The notes: generated from the letters alone by a model not told the origin. A stretch of 64,000 nucleotides of DNA from Aequorivita sp. CIP111184 (GCF_900489465.1 NZ_UEFQ01000020.1:89028-153027); one strand, 5' to 3'. Shown: positions 19,437-27,818, counted from the stretch's first letter. Program-made: numbers and translations.

Positions 19437-20138
19437 ATGAAAGACGTATCCCATACCAAGAATCAAATTCAAAGTGTCACAAATTTTCAAGACCTCGTGG
19501 CTACCCCTTTTCAAGGAGCCGTAAATGCGCTATGTTGGAACCGTAAATTGGAAGGTGATTTCTCTGAAATTGCTAACAAGGTAGATTGCACAGAAACTAT
19601 GGCGACTGTTAGTAGAGAGGAACTGCTCGAACTTCAATTGAGTGAGCAAGGACAACTTGCTCGAGAAATACTTTTAAACGATTTGAAACTATTGGAAGGC
19701 TACGGCGCAGCTCCCATTTTAAATGTAATACAGCATTATGAACGCGATGAGGACTTTCCCTGGTTTCCCACGGATGTTTATTCCTTTCATGTAGATCGGT
19801 CTCCCGTACCAACCGACACCTTTTTATGCACCTATTATGGGGCGGCAAGTGACATTATTCCAAATGAACAAGCCATCCAAAAAATCCGTGTTCCCGAAAT
19901 ACGGGCAGAGCTCAAAAAATTATATCAAGGAGATGAAGGCGCAGGCTTTGAAGATTTTTTAAGGGAATACTTCTTTGATCTACACTATAAAGAAAATCCA
20001 AATGCACAACCCATTAATCTAGGGGTTTGCAACTTATGGCGGTTGGCGGTTGATCATCCTAAAAGCAAAGTGCTCCCCTGCATACACCGCGCCCCAATGG
20101 AAAATGCCGGAGAACGGCGTTTGCTGTTGATTTGTTGA
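19437..20138 (+). CDS. DUF1826 family protein
   Basis: 233 residues from ATG 19437; the frame begins at 19407. A -7 element TACTTTTG at 19402-19409 overlaps the longer start and favours an internal one. Motifs that I recognise for DUF1826 include TFLCTYYGAASDIIPN, the DFPWFPTDVYSFHVDR line and C-terminal CIHRAPMENAGERRLLLIC. The conserved Cys/His residues suggest metal binding. In some proteobacteria DUF1826 genes sit with zinc-starvation genes; nothing here confirms that role. Cytoplasmic, no signal peptide. Confidence 0.8.
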   Translation: MKDVSHTKNQIQSVTNFQDLVATPFQGAVNALCWNRKLEGDFSEIANKVDCTETMATVSREELLELQLSEQGQLAREILLNDLKLLEGYGAAPILNVIQHYERDEDFPWFPTDVYSFHVDRSPVPTDTFLCTYYGAASDIIPNEQAIQKIRVPEIRAELKKLYQGDEGAGFEDFLREYFFDLHYKENPNAQPINLGVCNLWRLAVDHPKSKVLPCIHRAPMENAGERRLLLIC

Positions 20139-20160
20139 TTTATCTTGTTTGCTTTAATAA

Positions 20161-20300
20161 AGAGCGACGAGCTTGGAGGTCTCGACTGCGCTCGACCTGA
20201 CATTTGAGAGTAAAACAAAGACGATTTCCCTATCCCGTCTAAATTCTCAATACTCAATACTAACTTCTCAATACTAAATACTAAATACTAACTTCCCAAT
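20161..20300. repeat. Dispersed repeat plus ATACTAA-type short repeats
   Basis: 20161-20205 carries GAGCGACGAGCTTGGAGG and TCTCGACTGCGCTCGACC then TGACA, a good copy of the dispersed family. 20245-20300 holds overlapping words TCTCAATACT/AAATACT/AACTTC. A related degenerate tract lies at about 20725-20790 (TTCCGACTTCCAACTTCC, CGTTGTTCGTTGCTC). None encodes a gene. Confidence 0.65.
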
Positions 20301-20341
20301 TATAACCTTTCCTTAACTGCCCGAACAAAAAAAGAACTATT
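20301..20341 (+). promoter_or_regulatory. Candidate promoter/operator TATAACCTTTCCTTAAC with GAACTATT
   Basis: The 17-mer TATAACCTTTCCTTAAC (20301-20317) is repeated exactly at 51390-51406. In both places GAACTATT follows after 16 or 14 nt (here 20334-20341). It precedes the 42-residue gene at 20452. The repeated TAAC has an 11-bp period. Confidence 0.45.
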
Positions 20342-20451
20342 ACTTTACAAGTATAAAACGTAGCACCAATTGAAACACCGAAAATGGAAGTAAAACACAA
20401 ACTTGCCAGATTGAGGTGGTATTTCAAAACAACTTTTTAAAATATGTAATT

Positions 20452-20580
20452 ATGGAAAATAAAGAAGATTCAAATCGGCCAGAACAAAGTCCGATTGACC
20501 CAAAGAAAAACAATGCCAATCAGGAAAAAGAATATAGAAAAGATAAAAGGGATGGAAAAATAGATGATTCTGAGGAATAA
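20452..20580 (+). CDS. Highly charged 42-residue small protein
   Basis: ATG 20452 to TAA 20580. The product begins MENKEDSNRPEQSPIDPKKN and ends KRDGKIDDSEE; about half the residues are charged and none forms a hydrophobic core, so it is probably disordered. Support comes from the conserved-looking promoter motif at 20301-20341 and lack of any competing gene. Function unknown; the shared motif with the 51505 gene suggests stress control. Confidence 0.5.
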   Translation: MENKEDSNRPEQSPIDPKKNNANQEKEYRKDKRDGKIDDSEE

Positions 20581-20810
20581 ATTCCACCCGAGAGCGCCTA
20601 CGGTTGTTGATTTGCTAGATTAGATTATTGGATAGTTGGATTGTTTTCCTAAATGAAATATTTAGAAACTAGATACTAGCAAAAAGTTCCCGCCCACATT
20701 AATAACTTAAAATTCAAATTTACTTCCTCGTTCCGACTTCCAACTTCCTTCGTTGTTCGTTGCTCTTCACTCATAATTCGTCATTCCTGCACTCAATAAA
20801 TAGAATAAAA

Positions 20811-20837
20811 AAAGGCCAGTGTTAACCACCAGCCTTT
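20811..20837 (-). terminator. Terminator of the histone H1-like gene
   Basis: On the minus strand AAAGGCTGGTG pairs with CACTGGCCTTT (11 pairs, two G-U) around a short GTTAA-type loop, followed by a T run. Confidence 0.75.
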
Positions 20838-20885
20838 TAAATAGTAATATAGCATCAGCATTGATTTGCTGATAATGTACTGCTA

Positions 20886-21062
20886 CTATTTTTTTGATTC
20901 TTCGATAGAAACTTTTCTAAATTGTTTCAATAATTTTTCTAATTCAAGCGTAGATTTTCTCGCTCTTGCCCCTGCAGCTTTAACTCCTTTTTCTGTAAGC
21001 GAATTAGCCTCTGTTGTAAAGGTTTCAAATTCCGCGTTGATTTTCTCGATTAAGTCTTTCAT
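20886..21062 (-). CDS. Histone H1-like (Hc1-type) small protein
   Basis: 58 residues: begins MKDLIEKINAEFETFTTEAN, then a Lys/Ala/Arg-rich helix (KGVKAAGARARKSTLELEKL) and ends KVSIEESKK. This matches the Bacteroidota members of the Hc1/histone H1-like family, which are short, helical and basic in the middle and are presumed DNA-binding. Clean ATG at 21062, stop at 20886 and a strong terminator 49 bp downstream. The role in nucleoid structure is inferred from family resemblance only. Confidence 0.75.
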   Translation of the reverse strand: MKDLIEKINAEFETFTTEANSLTEKGVKAAGARARKSTLELEKLLKQFRKVSIEESKK

Positions 21063-21172
21063 AGTATGATTTTTAAAATTAAAGCACGAAAATACAGTTT
21101 GACTTGGATAACTAAAAGAATATTAACCAAAATTCTTTCTAAATAGTCGTAAGTTGCAAATAAAGAGGAGGT

Positions 21173-21262
21173 AAGAGCGACGAATTATGAGGTGCGAAAT
21201 ACGAAGTATCAGCGACAAACTAAAATTCCTACTTCCTACTCCCAACTCTCCAACACTCGTCT
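21173..21262. repeat. ACGA-type dispersed repeat, short copy
   Basis: AAGAGCGACGAATTATGAGG, TGCGAAATACGAAGTATC and CTACTTCCTACTCCC words, like 7470-7625. Non-coding. Confidence 0.55.
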
Positions 21263-21394
21263 TCCAAAGCGCTTTACAGCTGTGACCCGACTTTAAAATG
21301 CCTTTTTTATTTCACCTTTAGGATATGTACAAAGTTGGAAAAAGGCAGAGGCTTGACACTTTTAAGTGTGTTTGAGCAATAGCTCGCAACACCT

Positions 21395-21886
21395 TTAATC
21401 GTCATCATCGTCAGTATTGGAATCTAGTTGAATTAAATTATTGCCATCGCTTCTAATTTCAGTATGAACAATTTCACCCCCACTTGTACCCACAAATTTG
21501 GACATAACAATACTGCTTATGGACAGAAGGAGTACTACGATAAAGCCATATTTTGCAAAAGCGTATTTTTTATAGTGTATAAGAAAGGTGACTAGTGAAA
21601 GCCCCCCCAAAATCAACATCATCGTATAAAAAATCTCTGCTTGTTCTTCGTGTGCATGGATAAGGGTTTCACTTACTCCCGGTAGCTTCTCTACGATTTC
21701 CTCTGCTCCTTCCCCTGTAAAAAAAGCAGCAATAGCCGCTAGACTACTAAAAATGAAAATACCCAGTGCCATTGTCTTTACTTGGGGGCTTTTTGTGAAA
21801 TAACCTGTGAGTAAGACAAAAAACCCAATCAATACTCCCACAATGGGAAGATGTGTTACTACTAAATGAAGATGTGCATCGTTCAT
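21395..21886 (-). CDS. DUF2231-like four-TM membrane protein with acidic tail
   Basis: 163 residues. MNDAHLHLVVTHLPIVGVLIG is the DUF2231-type opening, where the two His in a membrane segment could bind a metal or haem. Hydrophobic segments: about 10-28, 38-58, 88-106, 112-131. Ends in a poly-Asp tail (NTDDDDD). It has its own promoter: operator 21977-21992 and -7 element 21937-21944, beyond the terminator of the rubrerythrin gene. Probably part of a membrane redox function with its paralogue at 22894; the exact role is unknown. Confidence 0.7.
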   Translation of the reverse strand: MNDAHLHLVVTHLPIVGVLIGFFVLLTGYFTKSPQVKTMALGIFIFSSLAAIAAFFTGEGAEEIVEKLPGVSETLIHAHEEQAEIFYTMMLILGGLSLVTFLIHYKKYAFAKYGFIVVLLLSISSIVMSKFVGTSGGEIVHTEIRSDGNNLIQLDSNTDDDDD

Positions 21887-21936
21887 GATTTTTATATTTA
21901 GATTATTAAATTTTGTACCTGTATTTTATAATACCT

Positions 21937-21992
21937 CAAAAGTATATGGCCTATCTAAGAGCCTTCTAAACGGTTTCTTAAAATTGGCTTAA
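21937..21992 (-). promoter_or_regulatory. Direct-repeat operator and -7 element of the 21395 gene
   Basis: CTTAA-N6-CTTAA at 21977-21992 (core CTTAAAATTGGCTTAA). The minus-strand -7 element TACTTTTG at 21937-21944 begins 32 nt downstream of the operator. The 11-bp half-site period is that of OmpR/PhoB-family regulators. Confidence 0.65.
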
Positions 21993-22026
21993 GAATAGTA
22001 TTTTGGAAAATCTACAAATAATAAAA

Positions 22027-22047
22027 GCCCCAAACATCGTCTGGGGC
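22027..22047 (-). terminator. Terminator of the rubrerythrin gene
   Basis: GCCCCA (minus) pairs with TGGGGC around a 9-nt loop, followed on the minus strand by TTTTATTATT. Confidence 0.7.
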
Positions 22048-22088
22048 CCTTACCAACCAATCAACACTATAAAAAACCAAATTTTAAA

Positions 22089-22793
22089 TTATAGTGAATC
22101 TATTTTTATAAATAATTTGGAATCCGTCATTGATATTTCACATCTTGCTGGAGCCGTTGTTGCGTATGTGTTTCCACAAGTAGGGCATAGATAATAAAGC
22201 GAAGGCAATGATTTTACATTTCCATCTTCCAAAGCTTTTAAGGCATTTATATAGAAATCTCTGTGTTTTTGTTCCACTTTATAGGCATAAGTTAAACTTA
22301 TTTGAGCCATATAATTTCCAGCAGCATGGGCATCTTTTATAAAATTAGGATACATGGTATTAAACTCATAGCTCTCGCCTTCGATGGCATTTTCTAAGTT
22401 TTCTTTGGTTGAATTAACAGTGAATTCTGGTTTAACGTCTGGGATTTTTTCACCCATTCTATCTAACACAACCTTATGATTATTGGCGTGTATCAATTCT
22501 GCTTCAGATGCCGCTTTAAAAAGCATCGCAATTTCAGGATAGCCTTCTTCCACTGCTTTTTTACTAAACGCGGCATACTTAGCATGTGCGGTAGTTTCAC
22601 CCTTAAACGCATCTTTCATATTCTGAATAGTTGCTTTTTGAGGGTCTTTATTTTCCGTTGTATCGCCCATAACCTCTTGCCCTATTTCTTCAGATGATTT
22701 CACTTCAATTTTGTCAACATTGTCTTTACAAGATTGAAAAAGCATACTTGAGAATACCATTCCAAGTACTAATACTACTACTGATTTTTTCAT
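22089..22793 (-). CDS. Exported rubrerythrin-family lipoprotein
   Basis: 234 residues. The signal ends MLFQSC (Cys22), a lipobox, so this rubrerythrin is predicted to be lipid-anchored outside the cytoplasm. The ferritin-like four-helix part keeps all di-iron ligands: Glu66 (KGETTAH), Glu99-x-x-His102, Glu140/Glu143 (EGESYE), Glu174-x-x-His177 (EQKHRDF). The C-terminal rubredoxin-like knuckle has CPTCG (Cys203, Cys206) and Cys218, but the expected fourth Cys is Ser221 (CEIS), so the Fe(Cys)4 site is incomplete. Rubrerythrins reduce hydrogen peroxide; here the electron donor path may differ. It has its own operator/-7 pair at 22827-22883 and lies between the two DUF2231-type genes. Confidence 0.88.
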   Translation of the reverse strand: MKKSVVVLVLGMVFSSMLFQSCKDNVDKIEVKSSEEIGQEVMGDTTENKDPQKATIQNMKDAFKGETTAHAKYAAFSKKAVEEGYPEIAMLFKAASEAELIHANNHKVVLDRMGEKIPDVKPEFTVNSTKENLENAIEGESYEFNTMYPNFIKDAHAAGNYMAQISLTYAYKVEQKHRDFYINALKALEDGNVKSLPSLYYLCPTCGNTYATTAPARCEISMTDSKLFIKIDSL

Positions 22794-22826
22794 TTTATTT
22801 ATTTTTAAATTATATTAATTATTGAG

Positions 22827-22883
22827 TAAATGTATCACCACATAGCTGTGGGTTTTCTTTAGTATTTCTTAAGAATTGATTAA
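22827..22883 (-). promoter_or_regulatory. Direct-repeat operator and -7 element of the rubrerythrin gene
   Basis: CTTAA-N6-ATTAA at 22868-22883 (second half-site has one mismatch). Minus-strand TACATTTA at 22827-22834 starts 33 nt downstream. The operator begins 26 bp before the stop codon of the upstream DUF2231 gene at 22894, so that gap is fully regulatory. Confidence 0.6.
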
Positions 22884-22893
22884 AAAATTTATG

Positions 22894-23361
22894 TTATTCG
22901 GTGGTTTGATCTCCAAAATCTGGCAGTGTCAATTCAATACCTGCTCCATGTTGGAATACCAATTGCCCGCCTAAATAACCTGTTCTGGCAACCGAACCTA
23001 CTAAAGCAGCAAATAGAAAAATGCCAACCCATTTTGTCCAGATGCTTTCATATTTGAAGTAGTATATTGCCACACGAAATAATGCGGTAATGATAGCAAG
23101 CCATAGTGTTATGACAGCAGCTTCTTCGTGAAGTTCCATGGGTTCTTGTAATATGCCGTCTGTCATCCCACTTCCTGCATAACTTCCGCTAATGTAAGCT
23201 ACTATAGCACCTACAGCACCTAGAAGTAAGAGATAAAATGCAGCATTCTTGAAAAATGGCTTTTTACTGATTAGTGCTATTATTTCTGAAAGAAAACCAA
23301 CTAAGATTAAGGCTATCGGAAAGTGGATAACCATTGCGTGAATGTGGGGTGCTGTTAACAT
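22894..23361 (-). CDS. DUF2231 family four-TM membrane protein
   Basis: 155 residues. Opens MLTAPHIHAMVIHFPIALIL, with His residues in the first TM (HIHAMVIHFP) typical of DUF2231; segments at about 9-27, 37-59, 80-101, 109-127. A paralogue of the 21395 product with a different tail. DUF2231 proteins often accompany redox or metal genes, and some are proposed haem-binding membrane proteins. Own operator/-7 at 23387-23442. Confidence 0.8.
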   Translation of the reverse strand: MLTAPHIHAMVIHFPIALILVGFLSEIIALISKKPFFKNAAFYLLLLGAVGAIVAYISGSYAGSGMTDGILQEPMELHEEAAVITLWLAIITALFRVAIYYFKYESIWTKWVGIFLFAALVGSVARTGYLGGQLVFQHGAGIELTLPDFGDQTTE

Positions 23362-23386
23362 TTTTATGTGTTTTTTAATTACATAT

Positions 23387-23442
23387 CAAATGTAGCAGCG
23401 CAAACTAAGGCTGGGCTAAAGGAATTCTTAAGATCTGCTTAA
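23387..23442 (-). promoter_or_regulatory. Direct-repeat operator and -7 element of the DUF2231 gene
   Basis: CTTAA-GATCTG-CTTAA at 23427-23442, overlapping the stop codon of the histidine kinase gene. Minus-strand TACATTTG at 23387-23394 begins 32 nt downstream. A weaker pair CTAAG-N6-CTAAA sits between them (23405-23420). Confidence 0.65.
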
Positions 23443-24812
23443 AATTTAATGGTGAAGGTGGTTCCCGAACCAAATTCACTTGTTACGTGAATTTCGGCAT
23501 TTATAGCATCGGCAGCCTTTTTGGCTATGGAAAGACCCAAACCGTTTCCTGAAATGCTTTTATGATTTAGGGCATCCGACCTGAAAAAGTGGTTAAACAA
23601 GTTGTTCAAATCCTCTTTTTTGATGCCTATTCCTTCATCTTGGATCTTGCAAACAATTTTAGAATTGGCTTCAGTAATGGTAATGTGTACCGTTTTATGC
23701 TCCTCGGAATATTTTATGGCATTACCAATAATATTGTCTAAAATCAAGTTGGAATAATACTTCGGCACAACATTTACTAGTGCAGCACCTTTGTGAAAAT
23801 CTAATACAAGTTTTTTTTCTGATATACTTTTTTTACGCCTTGAAAGAATTTCGTCTATTACAGTGGGTAAAGGAACTAGGGATTGGTCTATTGTTTTAGA
23901 ATTGGTATCTAACCTTGCTAGCAGTAAAAGTTGCTCCAAAGTGCCAGTTATTCGGTCTATTTCCGTAAGACTGAATTTAATTTTCTCCTCATATTCCGCC
24001 CGCTCCCTTGGTTTTCGAATCAATACCTCAAGCGTACCTTTTAAGGTCGATAAAGGGGTGCGCAGTTCATGGGAAGCGTCTGAAGTAAATTGCTGTTCGC
24101 GTTCAATGGCGCTTTCAATACGCTGTAATAATTGGTTGATACTCGATGATAATTCATAGAGTTCGTCTTTGTTTTGTGGTAAAACCACTCTTTCATTAAA
24201 ATTATTTTTTGTAATCCGCTTTGTGGTTTCGGTTATAACTTTTACTGGAATGATGCCGCGTCCCGCCAAGTATCTTGAGATGAAATACAATCCCACTAAT
24301 AGAAACAGATAAGAAATAAACAAAACATTGCGTAGGTTGAGTAATACCATCTTAGATGATTCTAATGACATTGCAGCGAGTATAAAGCCTTTAATTTTGC
24401 CATTTTGCTCGATAGGCACTTGAACTTGTCTGATAGCTTTACCGTTGAGTTTTTCGTTAAAATGGCCACCGAAGTTTTGTTGTGGATTAAAGGTGAGGAC
24501 ATCATTTTTAAGGTTAGGCGATTTGTCTATAAATTTGCCATTCTTATCGAGTATTTGAATAAAGACAGGGTTTACTTGAACTTCCCGATGCTCCCTTTGT
24601 TCCCATCCCTTTTTATTTTTTATTTTTATGCTATCTCCTAAGATTTTAATTTCTCCGGTGTGCTTCTCAGCTTCAAAAGATAGGTCGCTATCCAGATTTT
24701 GAAAAACTGTTCCCTGCACTACAAAATAAACAGCTGTAAAAGCCACGGCCATAATCATGGCAGTGGCTATCATATAATGTAATGCAATTCTATTTTGAAA
24801 ACTTAAGTTCAT
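23439..24812 (-). CDS. Two-component sensor histidine kinase
   Basis: 457 residues. TM1 about 12-33, periplasmic sensor 34-160, TM2 about 162-182, HAMP about 183-235, HisKA with phospho-acceptor His248 (DASHELRTPLSTLKG), HATPase with N box (NAIKYS), G1 (DEGIGIKKED) and G2 (GNGLGLSIAKK). The CusS/ArlS-like layout and a modest sensor domain do not reveal the ligand. The start overlaps the stop of the response-regulator gene by 4 bp, so both are co-translated. Given the operator set in the locus it probably controls the DUF2231/rubrerythrin genes. Confidence 0.92.
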   Translation of the reverse strand: MNLSFQNRIALHYMIATAMIMAVAFTAVYFVVQGTVFQNLDSDLSFEAEKHTGEIKILGDSIKIKNKKGWEQREHREVQVNPVFIQILDKNGKFIDKSPNLKNDVLTFNPQQNFGGHFNEKLNGKAIRQVQVPIEQNGKIKGFILAAMSLESSKMVLLNLRNVLFISYLFLLVGLYFISRYLAGRGIIPVKVITETTKRITKNNFNERVVLPQNKDELYELSSSINQLLQRIESAIEREQQFTSDASHELRTPLSTLKGTLEVLIRKPRERAEYEEKIKFSLTEIDRITGTLEQLLLLARLDTNSKTIDQSLVPLPTVIDEILSRRKKSISEKKLVLDFHKGAALVNVVPKYYSNLILDNIIGNAIKYSEEHKTVHITITEANSKIVCKIQDEGIGIKKEDLNNLFNHFFRSDALNHKSISGNGLGLSIAKKAADAINAEIHVTSEFGSGTTFTIKF

Positions 24813-25477
24813 ATTTCTTTTGCTACATAGCCAATTCCACGCACGGTTTGAATATAATTTTCATCTTCTCCGAGTTTTAATTTTTTGCGAAGGGCATTAA
24901 TATATACGTCAATAACCCCTGTGTTGTATTCAAAGTGAATATCCCAAACACTCTCAATGATACGGGATCGTCGGCATACTATACCTTTGTTGCGCATCAG
25001 GTATTCCAGAAGCGCAAATTCTTTTTGGGTCAGACTGATTACTTCCTCAGCCTTAAGCACTTGATGTGTTGCTGTATTCAGGGTTATATTTCCAAGTTTA
25101 AAAATGGAATGTTCCCCAGATTTAGGGCGCAGTTGCACTTTAATTCGTTCTAAAAGCTCTTCAAAATGAAATGGTTTCTTTATATAATCGTTAGCACCGG
25201 TTTGGAGTCCGAAGATGGTTTCATCAAGGGTGTCTTTTGCAGTTAAAAAAATGACAGGGGTATCTTTAAATTCCTTTCGGAATTGCCTACAAATTTCGAT
25301 TCCGCTCATTCCTGGCAACATCCAATCCAGCAGCAACAAATCATACTCCCCAGAAAGCGCCAAATGAAGGCCTTTCTTCCCTTCCTCGGCAATATCCACC
25401 GCATATGACTCCTCCTCTAACCCCTGTTTGAGGAAATTATATATACCGGGTTCATCTTCTACAATTAAAATTCTCAT
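24809..25477 (-). CDS. OmpR/PhoB-family response regulator
   Basis: 222 residues. Receiver domain 1-115 with acidic pair Glu8-Asp9, phospho-acceptor Asp51 (LLLLDWMLPG), Thr79 (FLTAKD) and Lys101 (IKKPF). Winged-helix DNA-binding domain about 125-220 (LTQKEFALLEYLMRN, TGVIDVYINALRKKL, VRGIGYV). Members bind direct repeats with 11-bp period. An exact repeat of this geometry lies 45-60 bp upstream of its own start (25522-25537) and before three more genes of the locus, which suggests autoregulation. Confidence 0.95.
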   Translation of the reverse strand: MRILIVEDEPGIYNFLKQGLEEESYAVDIAEEGKKGLHLALSGEYDLLLLDWMLPGMSGIEICRQFRKEFKDTPVIFLTAKDTLDETIFGLQTGANDYIKKPFHFEELLERIKVQLRPKSGEHSIFKLGNITLNTATHQVLKAEEVISLTQKEFALLEYLMRNKGIVCRRSRIIESVWDIHFEYNTGVIDVYINALRKKLKLGEDENYIQTVRGIGYVAKEI

Positions 25478-25481
25478 GCTG

Positions 25482-25537
25482 CAAAAGTTACAATTTTTAA
25501 TTAAGTTAAGATTTGGTTTTTCTTAAGATTGGCTTAA
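25482..25537 (-). promoter_or_regulatory. Direct-repeat operator and -7-like element of the response-regulator gene
   Basis: CTTAA-GATTGG-CTTAA at 25522-25537. Minus-strand AACTTTTG (one mismatch to TAnnTTTG) at 25482-25489 begins 32 nt downstream, the same distance as at 21937 and 23387. The start codon follows 5 bp after, so the leader would be very short. Confidence 0.6.
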
Positions 25538-25570
25538 AATTCATCAAATAAGGTAAGGCTGTATTATTGG

Positions 25571-25729
25571 TTATAATAATACATTGAATATAAATCCTGA
25601 AATGATGATCGCGAGAGTAACAATGCCAAAAAAGATGGCCATTAACTTTAAGGACATTACTTTTTTAAGCAAGGTAGCCTCGGGAATGGATAAGCCTTTC
25701 CAGTTTTCTTGATCGATACTGTATTTCAT
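25571..25729 (-). CDS. 52-residue single-TM small protein
   Basis: ATG 25729 to TAA 25571. Soluble start MKYSIDQENWKGLSIPEATL, then one hydrophobic helix (about 27-50). It lies 93 bp upstream of the response regulator on the same strand, beyond the operator. No family recognised; coding is supported by a clean frame and amphipathic/TM pattern only. Confidence 0.45.
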   Translation of the reverse strand: MKYSIDQENWKGLSIPEATLLKKVMSLKLMAIFFGIVTLAIIISGFIFNVLL

Positions 25730-25944
25730 TTTTGGCGTTATTATTTTCTCCTTTTAAGAACAGTACTTTTTAGTTCTTTAAGAGACTAATTTTCTTTTCT
25801 TTATCGGGACTCCCGTTCTTTTAATTTCCGTTTTTAGATCTACTTACTAATCTTAAGAGTATTCCTTTTTCATTTGTAAGCTTCCCATAAAACACATTGC
25901 AGAACTGATAAATATTTATACTTTTAAAGAAAATCAGACTGTTT

Positions 25945-27642
25945 ATGAATACTATTGAAATATATCGCCGCGTGGCCCAAGCCATAGCAGAGCAGGATTT
26001 TGATATTTTAGATCAACTAAAACCTATCAAACCCACATATTTTAACTGGGTTACTGATATTTTTGAGCCACTTAACGTACAGCAACATCCCAATGATCTG
26101 GCCTTGATATGGAAATATAATGACCAACAGCAAACCTATACTTTTGCAGAAATCGCTGCACGAAGTAATCAGTTTTTAAATTTTATTCGGAGACATGACG
26201 TGCAACATGGAGATAATATATTTATCCAATTGCCATTGGTCCCTCCCAATTGGTATAGCTATTTAGCTTGTATAAAAGGAGGAATGATAATCATTCCTGC
26301 TGCCACCAGTTTGGATGTGCGCGATTTGGAATTCCGATTCCAATCTGTATTTCCCCAAGTGGCTTTAGCCGATCAAGCCAATGCTGAAAAAATAGATACG
26401 GCTGAAAAAGCGACAGGCAAAAAGATAAAAGTTAAGATTATTACCGAAGGTACTCGCGAAGGTTGGGAGCCTATAGATAACATTCTTTCTGAATCCACTG
26501 AGGCGGAGGGTGCTAAAACCCAAAGCGATGATGATCTGTTCTATTTTTTCACTTCTGGTACTACGGGCATGCCTAAAATAGTAGTACATACCCACTATGG
26601 TTATCCAATGGGACATCTTACCACCACCACATGGGTAGGTATGAAACGAGGAGATTTGCACTACAATATTTCACAACCTGGATGGGCGAAGTTTTCATGG
26701 AGTAGCTTTTTTGCCCCATGGAATGTAGGTGCTACTATACTGGGTTATCACATAGACCGGTTTGATCCGAAAGAACAATTACAAACATTACAAGATCTAA
26801 AAGTTAATACCTTTTGTTCGCCACCCACATCGCTTAGAATGTTAATTCAGGAAGATTTGAGTGCTTATACATTTTCGCTTAGGGAATGTGTGGCTGCTGG
26901 CGAACCTCTTAATCCTGAAATTATAGAGGTTTGGAAAAAAGGCACAGGGGTGCTTATCAGGGATGGTTATGGACAGACGGAGGCTACGGCTTTGGTGGTC
27001 AACTTACCCAATAGCAATGTTAAATTTGGATCTATGGGTAAGCCTACTTTTCTTTATGATATTGTAATAGCCGATGACCATGGCCAGCAATTAGAAAACC
27101 TAGAGGAAGGAAATATTTGCCTGACCCACAATAAAGAAAATGTAAATGGGCTGTTTAAAACCTATTTGAATGATACGGGCAGACATCAGTTGGTTTTTAA
27201 ACACGGCCTCTATTATACGGGAGACAAAGCGTATAAAGATGAAGAAGGTTATTTATGGTTTGTGGGCAGAGATGATGATGTTATTAAAGCTTCCGATTTT
27301 CGGATTGGCCCTTTTGAAGTGGAGAGCGTACTCTTAGAGCACCCAAAAGTATTGGAGGCAGCGGTAATCGCCAGCCCCCACGCCTTGCGCAGCAATGCAG
27401 TTAAAGCCTTTATAATCTTGGCTCCTGAAGTTAAACTTACGGCTGAAGTAGCACAAGAGCTGTTTGATTTTTGCGAGAATCAACTGGCGCGCTACAAAAT
27501 TCCAAGAATTATTGAATTTACCCACGAATTGCCCAAAACGATTTCTGGGAAAATTAGAAGAATCGAACTCCGTGCCGAAGAAGCCGTTAGCAAACAGAAA
27601 AAGGAAAAACGTCCTAATGAGTTTTATCACGATAAGTATTAA
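25945..27642 (+). CDS. AMP-binding acyl-CoA synthetase (ANL superfamily)
   Basis: 565 residues, within the usual range for acetyl/medium-chain acyl-CoA synthetases. Motifs: A3 phosphate loop FFTSGTTGMPK (about 198-208), A5 DGYGQTEAT, A7 YYTGDKA, A8 GRDDDVIKASDFRIGP, and A10 PKTISGKIRR with the catalytic Lys. It activates a carboxylic acid as acyl-AMP, then acyl-CoA. Substrate cannot be fixed; the W-P-G-W-A-K (PGWAKFSW) line resembles acetyl/medium-chain ligases. Single-gene unit flanked by spacer DNA. Confidence 0.9.
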   Translation: MNTIEIYRRVAQAIAEQDFDILDQLKPIKPTYFNWVTDIFEPLNVQQHPNDLALIWKYNDQQQTYTFAEIAARSNQFLNFIRRHDVQHGDNIFIQLPLVPPNWYSYLACIKGGMIIIPAATSLDVRDLEFRFQSVFPQVALADQANAEKIDTAEKATGKKIKVKIITEGTREGWEPIDNILSESTEAEGAKTQSDDDLFYFFTSGTTGMPKIVVHTHYGYPMGHLTTTTWVGMKRGDLHYNISQPGWAKFSWSSFFAPWNVGATILGYHIDRFDPKEQLQTLQDLKVNTFCSPPTSLRMLIQEDLSAYTFSLRECVAAGEPLNPEIIEVWKKGTGVLIRDGYGQTEATALVVNLPNSNVKFGSMGKPTFLYDIVIADDHGQQLENLEEGNICLTHNKENVNGLFKTYLNDTGRHQLVFKHGLYYTGDKAYKDEEGYLWFVGRDDDVIKASDFRIGPFEVESVLLEHPKVLEAAVIASPHALRSNAVKAFIILAPEVKLTAEVAQELFDFCENQLARYKIPRIIEFTHELPKTISGKIRRIELRAEEAVSKQKKEKRPNEFYHDKY

Positions 27643-27757
27643 TTTTTTTTTGGCGTTGGTAAGTAGTTTGGGGAAGATAATTGTATTAAATTAATCTCAA
27701 AAAGAGTGAATTCAAAGTGCGACAGCAATTTCAAATTCGCCTGTGCTGAGCTAAGTT

Positions 27758-27806
27758 TACCCTGAGCAGCTTGTCCTGAGCGGAGTCGAAGGATATCGAG
27801 GCCCCC
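27758..27806. repeat. Dispersed CCTGAGCGGAGTCGAAGG repeat, full copy
   Basis: TACCCTGAGCAGCTTGTCC, TGAGCGGAGTCGAAGGATA then TCGAGGCCCCC. Compare 44488-44520, where TACCCTGAGCGGAGTCGAAGG and TCGAGGCC are shared. Sits just before the end of the copper island. Confidence 0.7.
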
Positions 27807-27818
27807 GTCATCAAAAGA

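Noticed and set aside
20245..20300. AATACTAA words as a CRISPR or origin iterons
   Set aside because: Units are irregular and too short, no cas or rep gene nearby.
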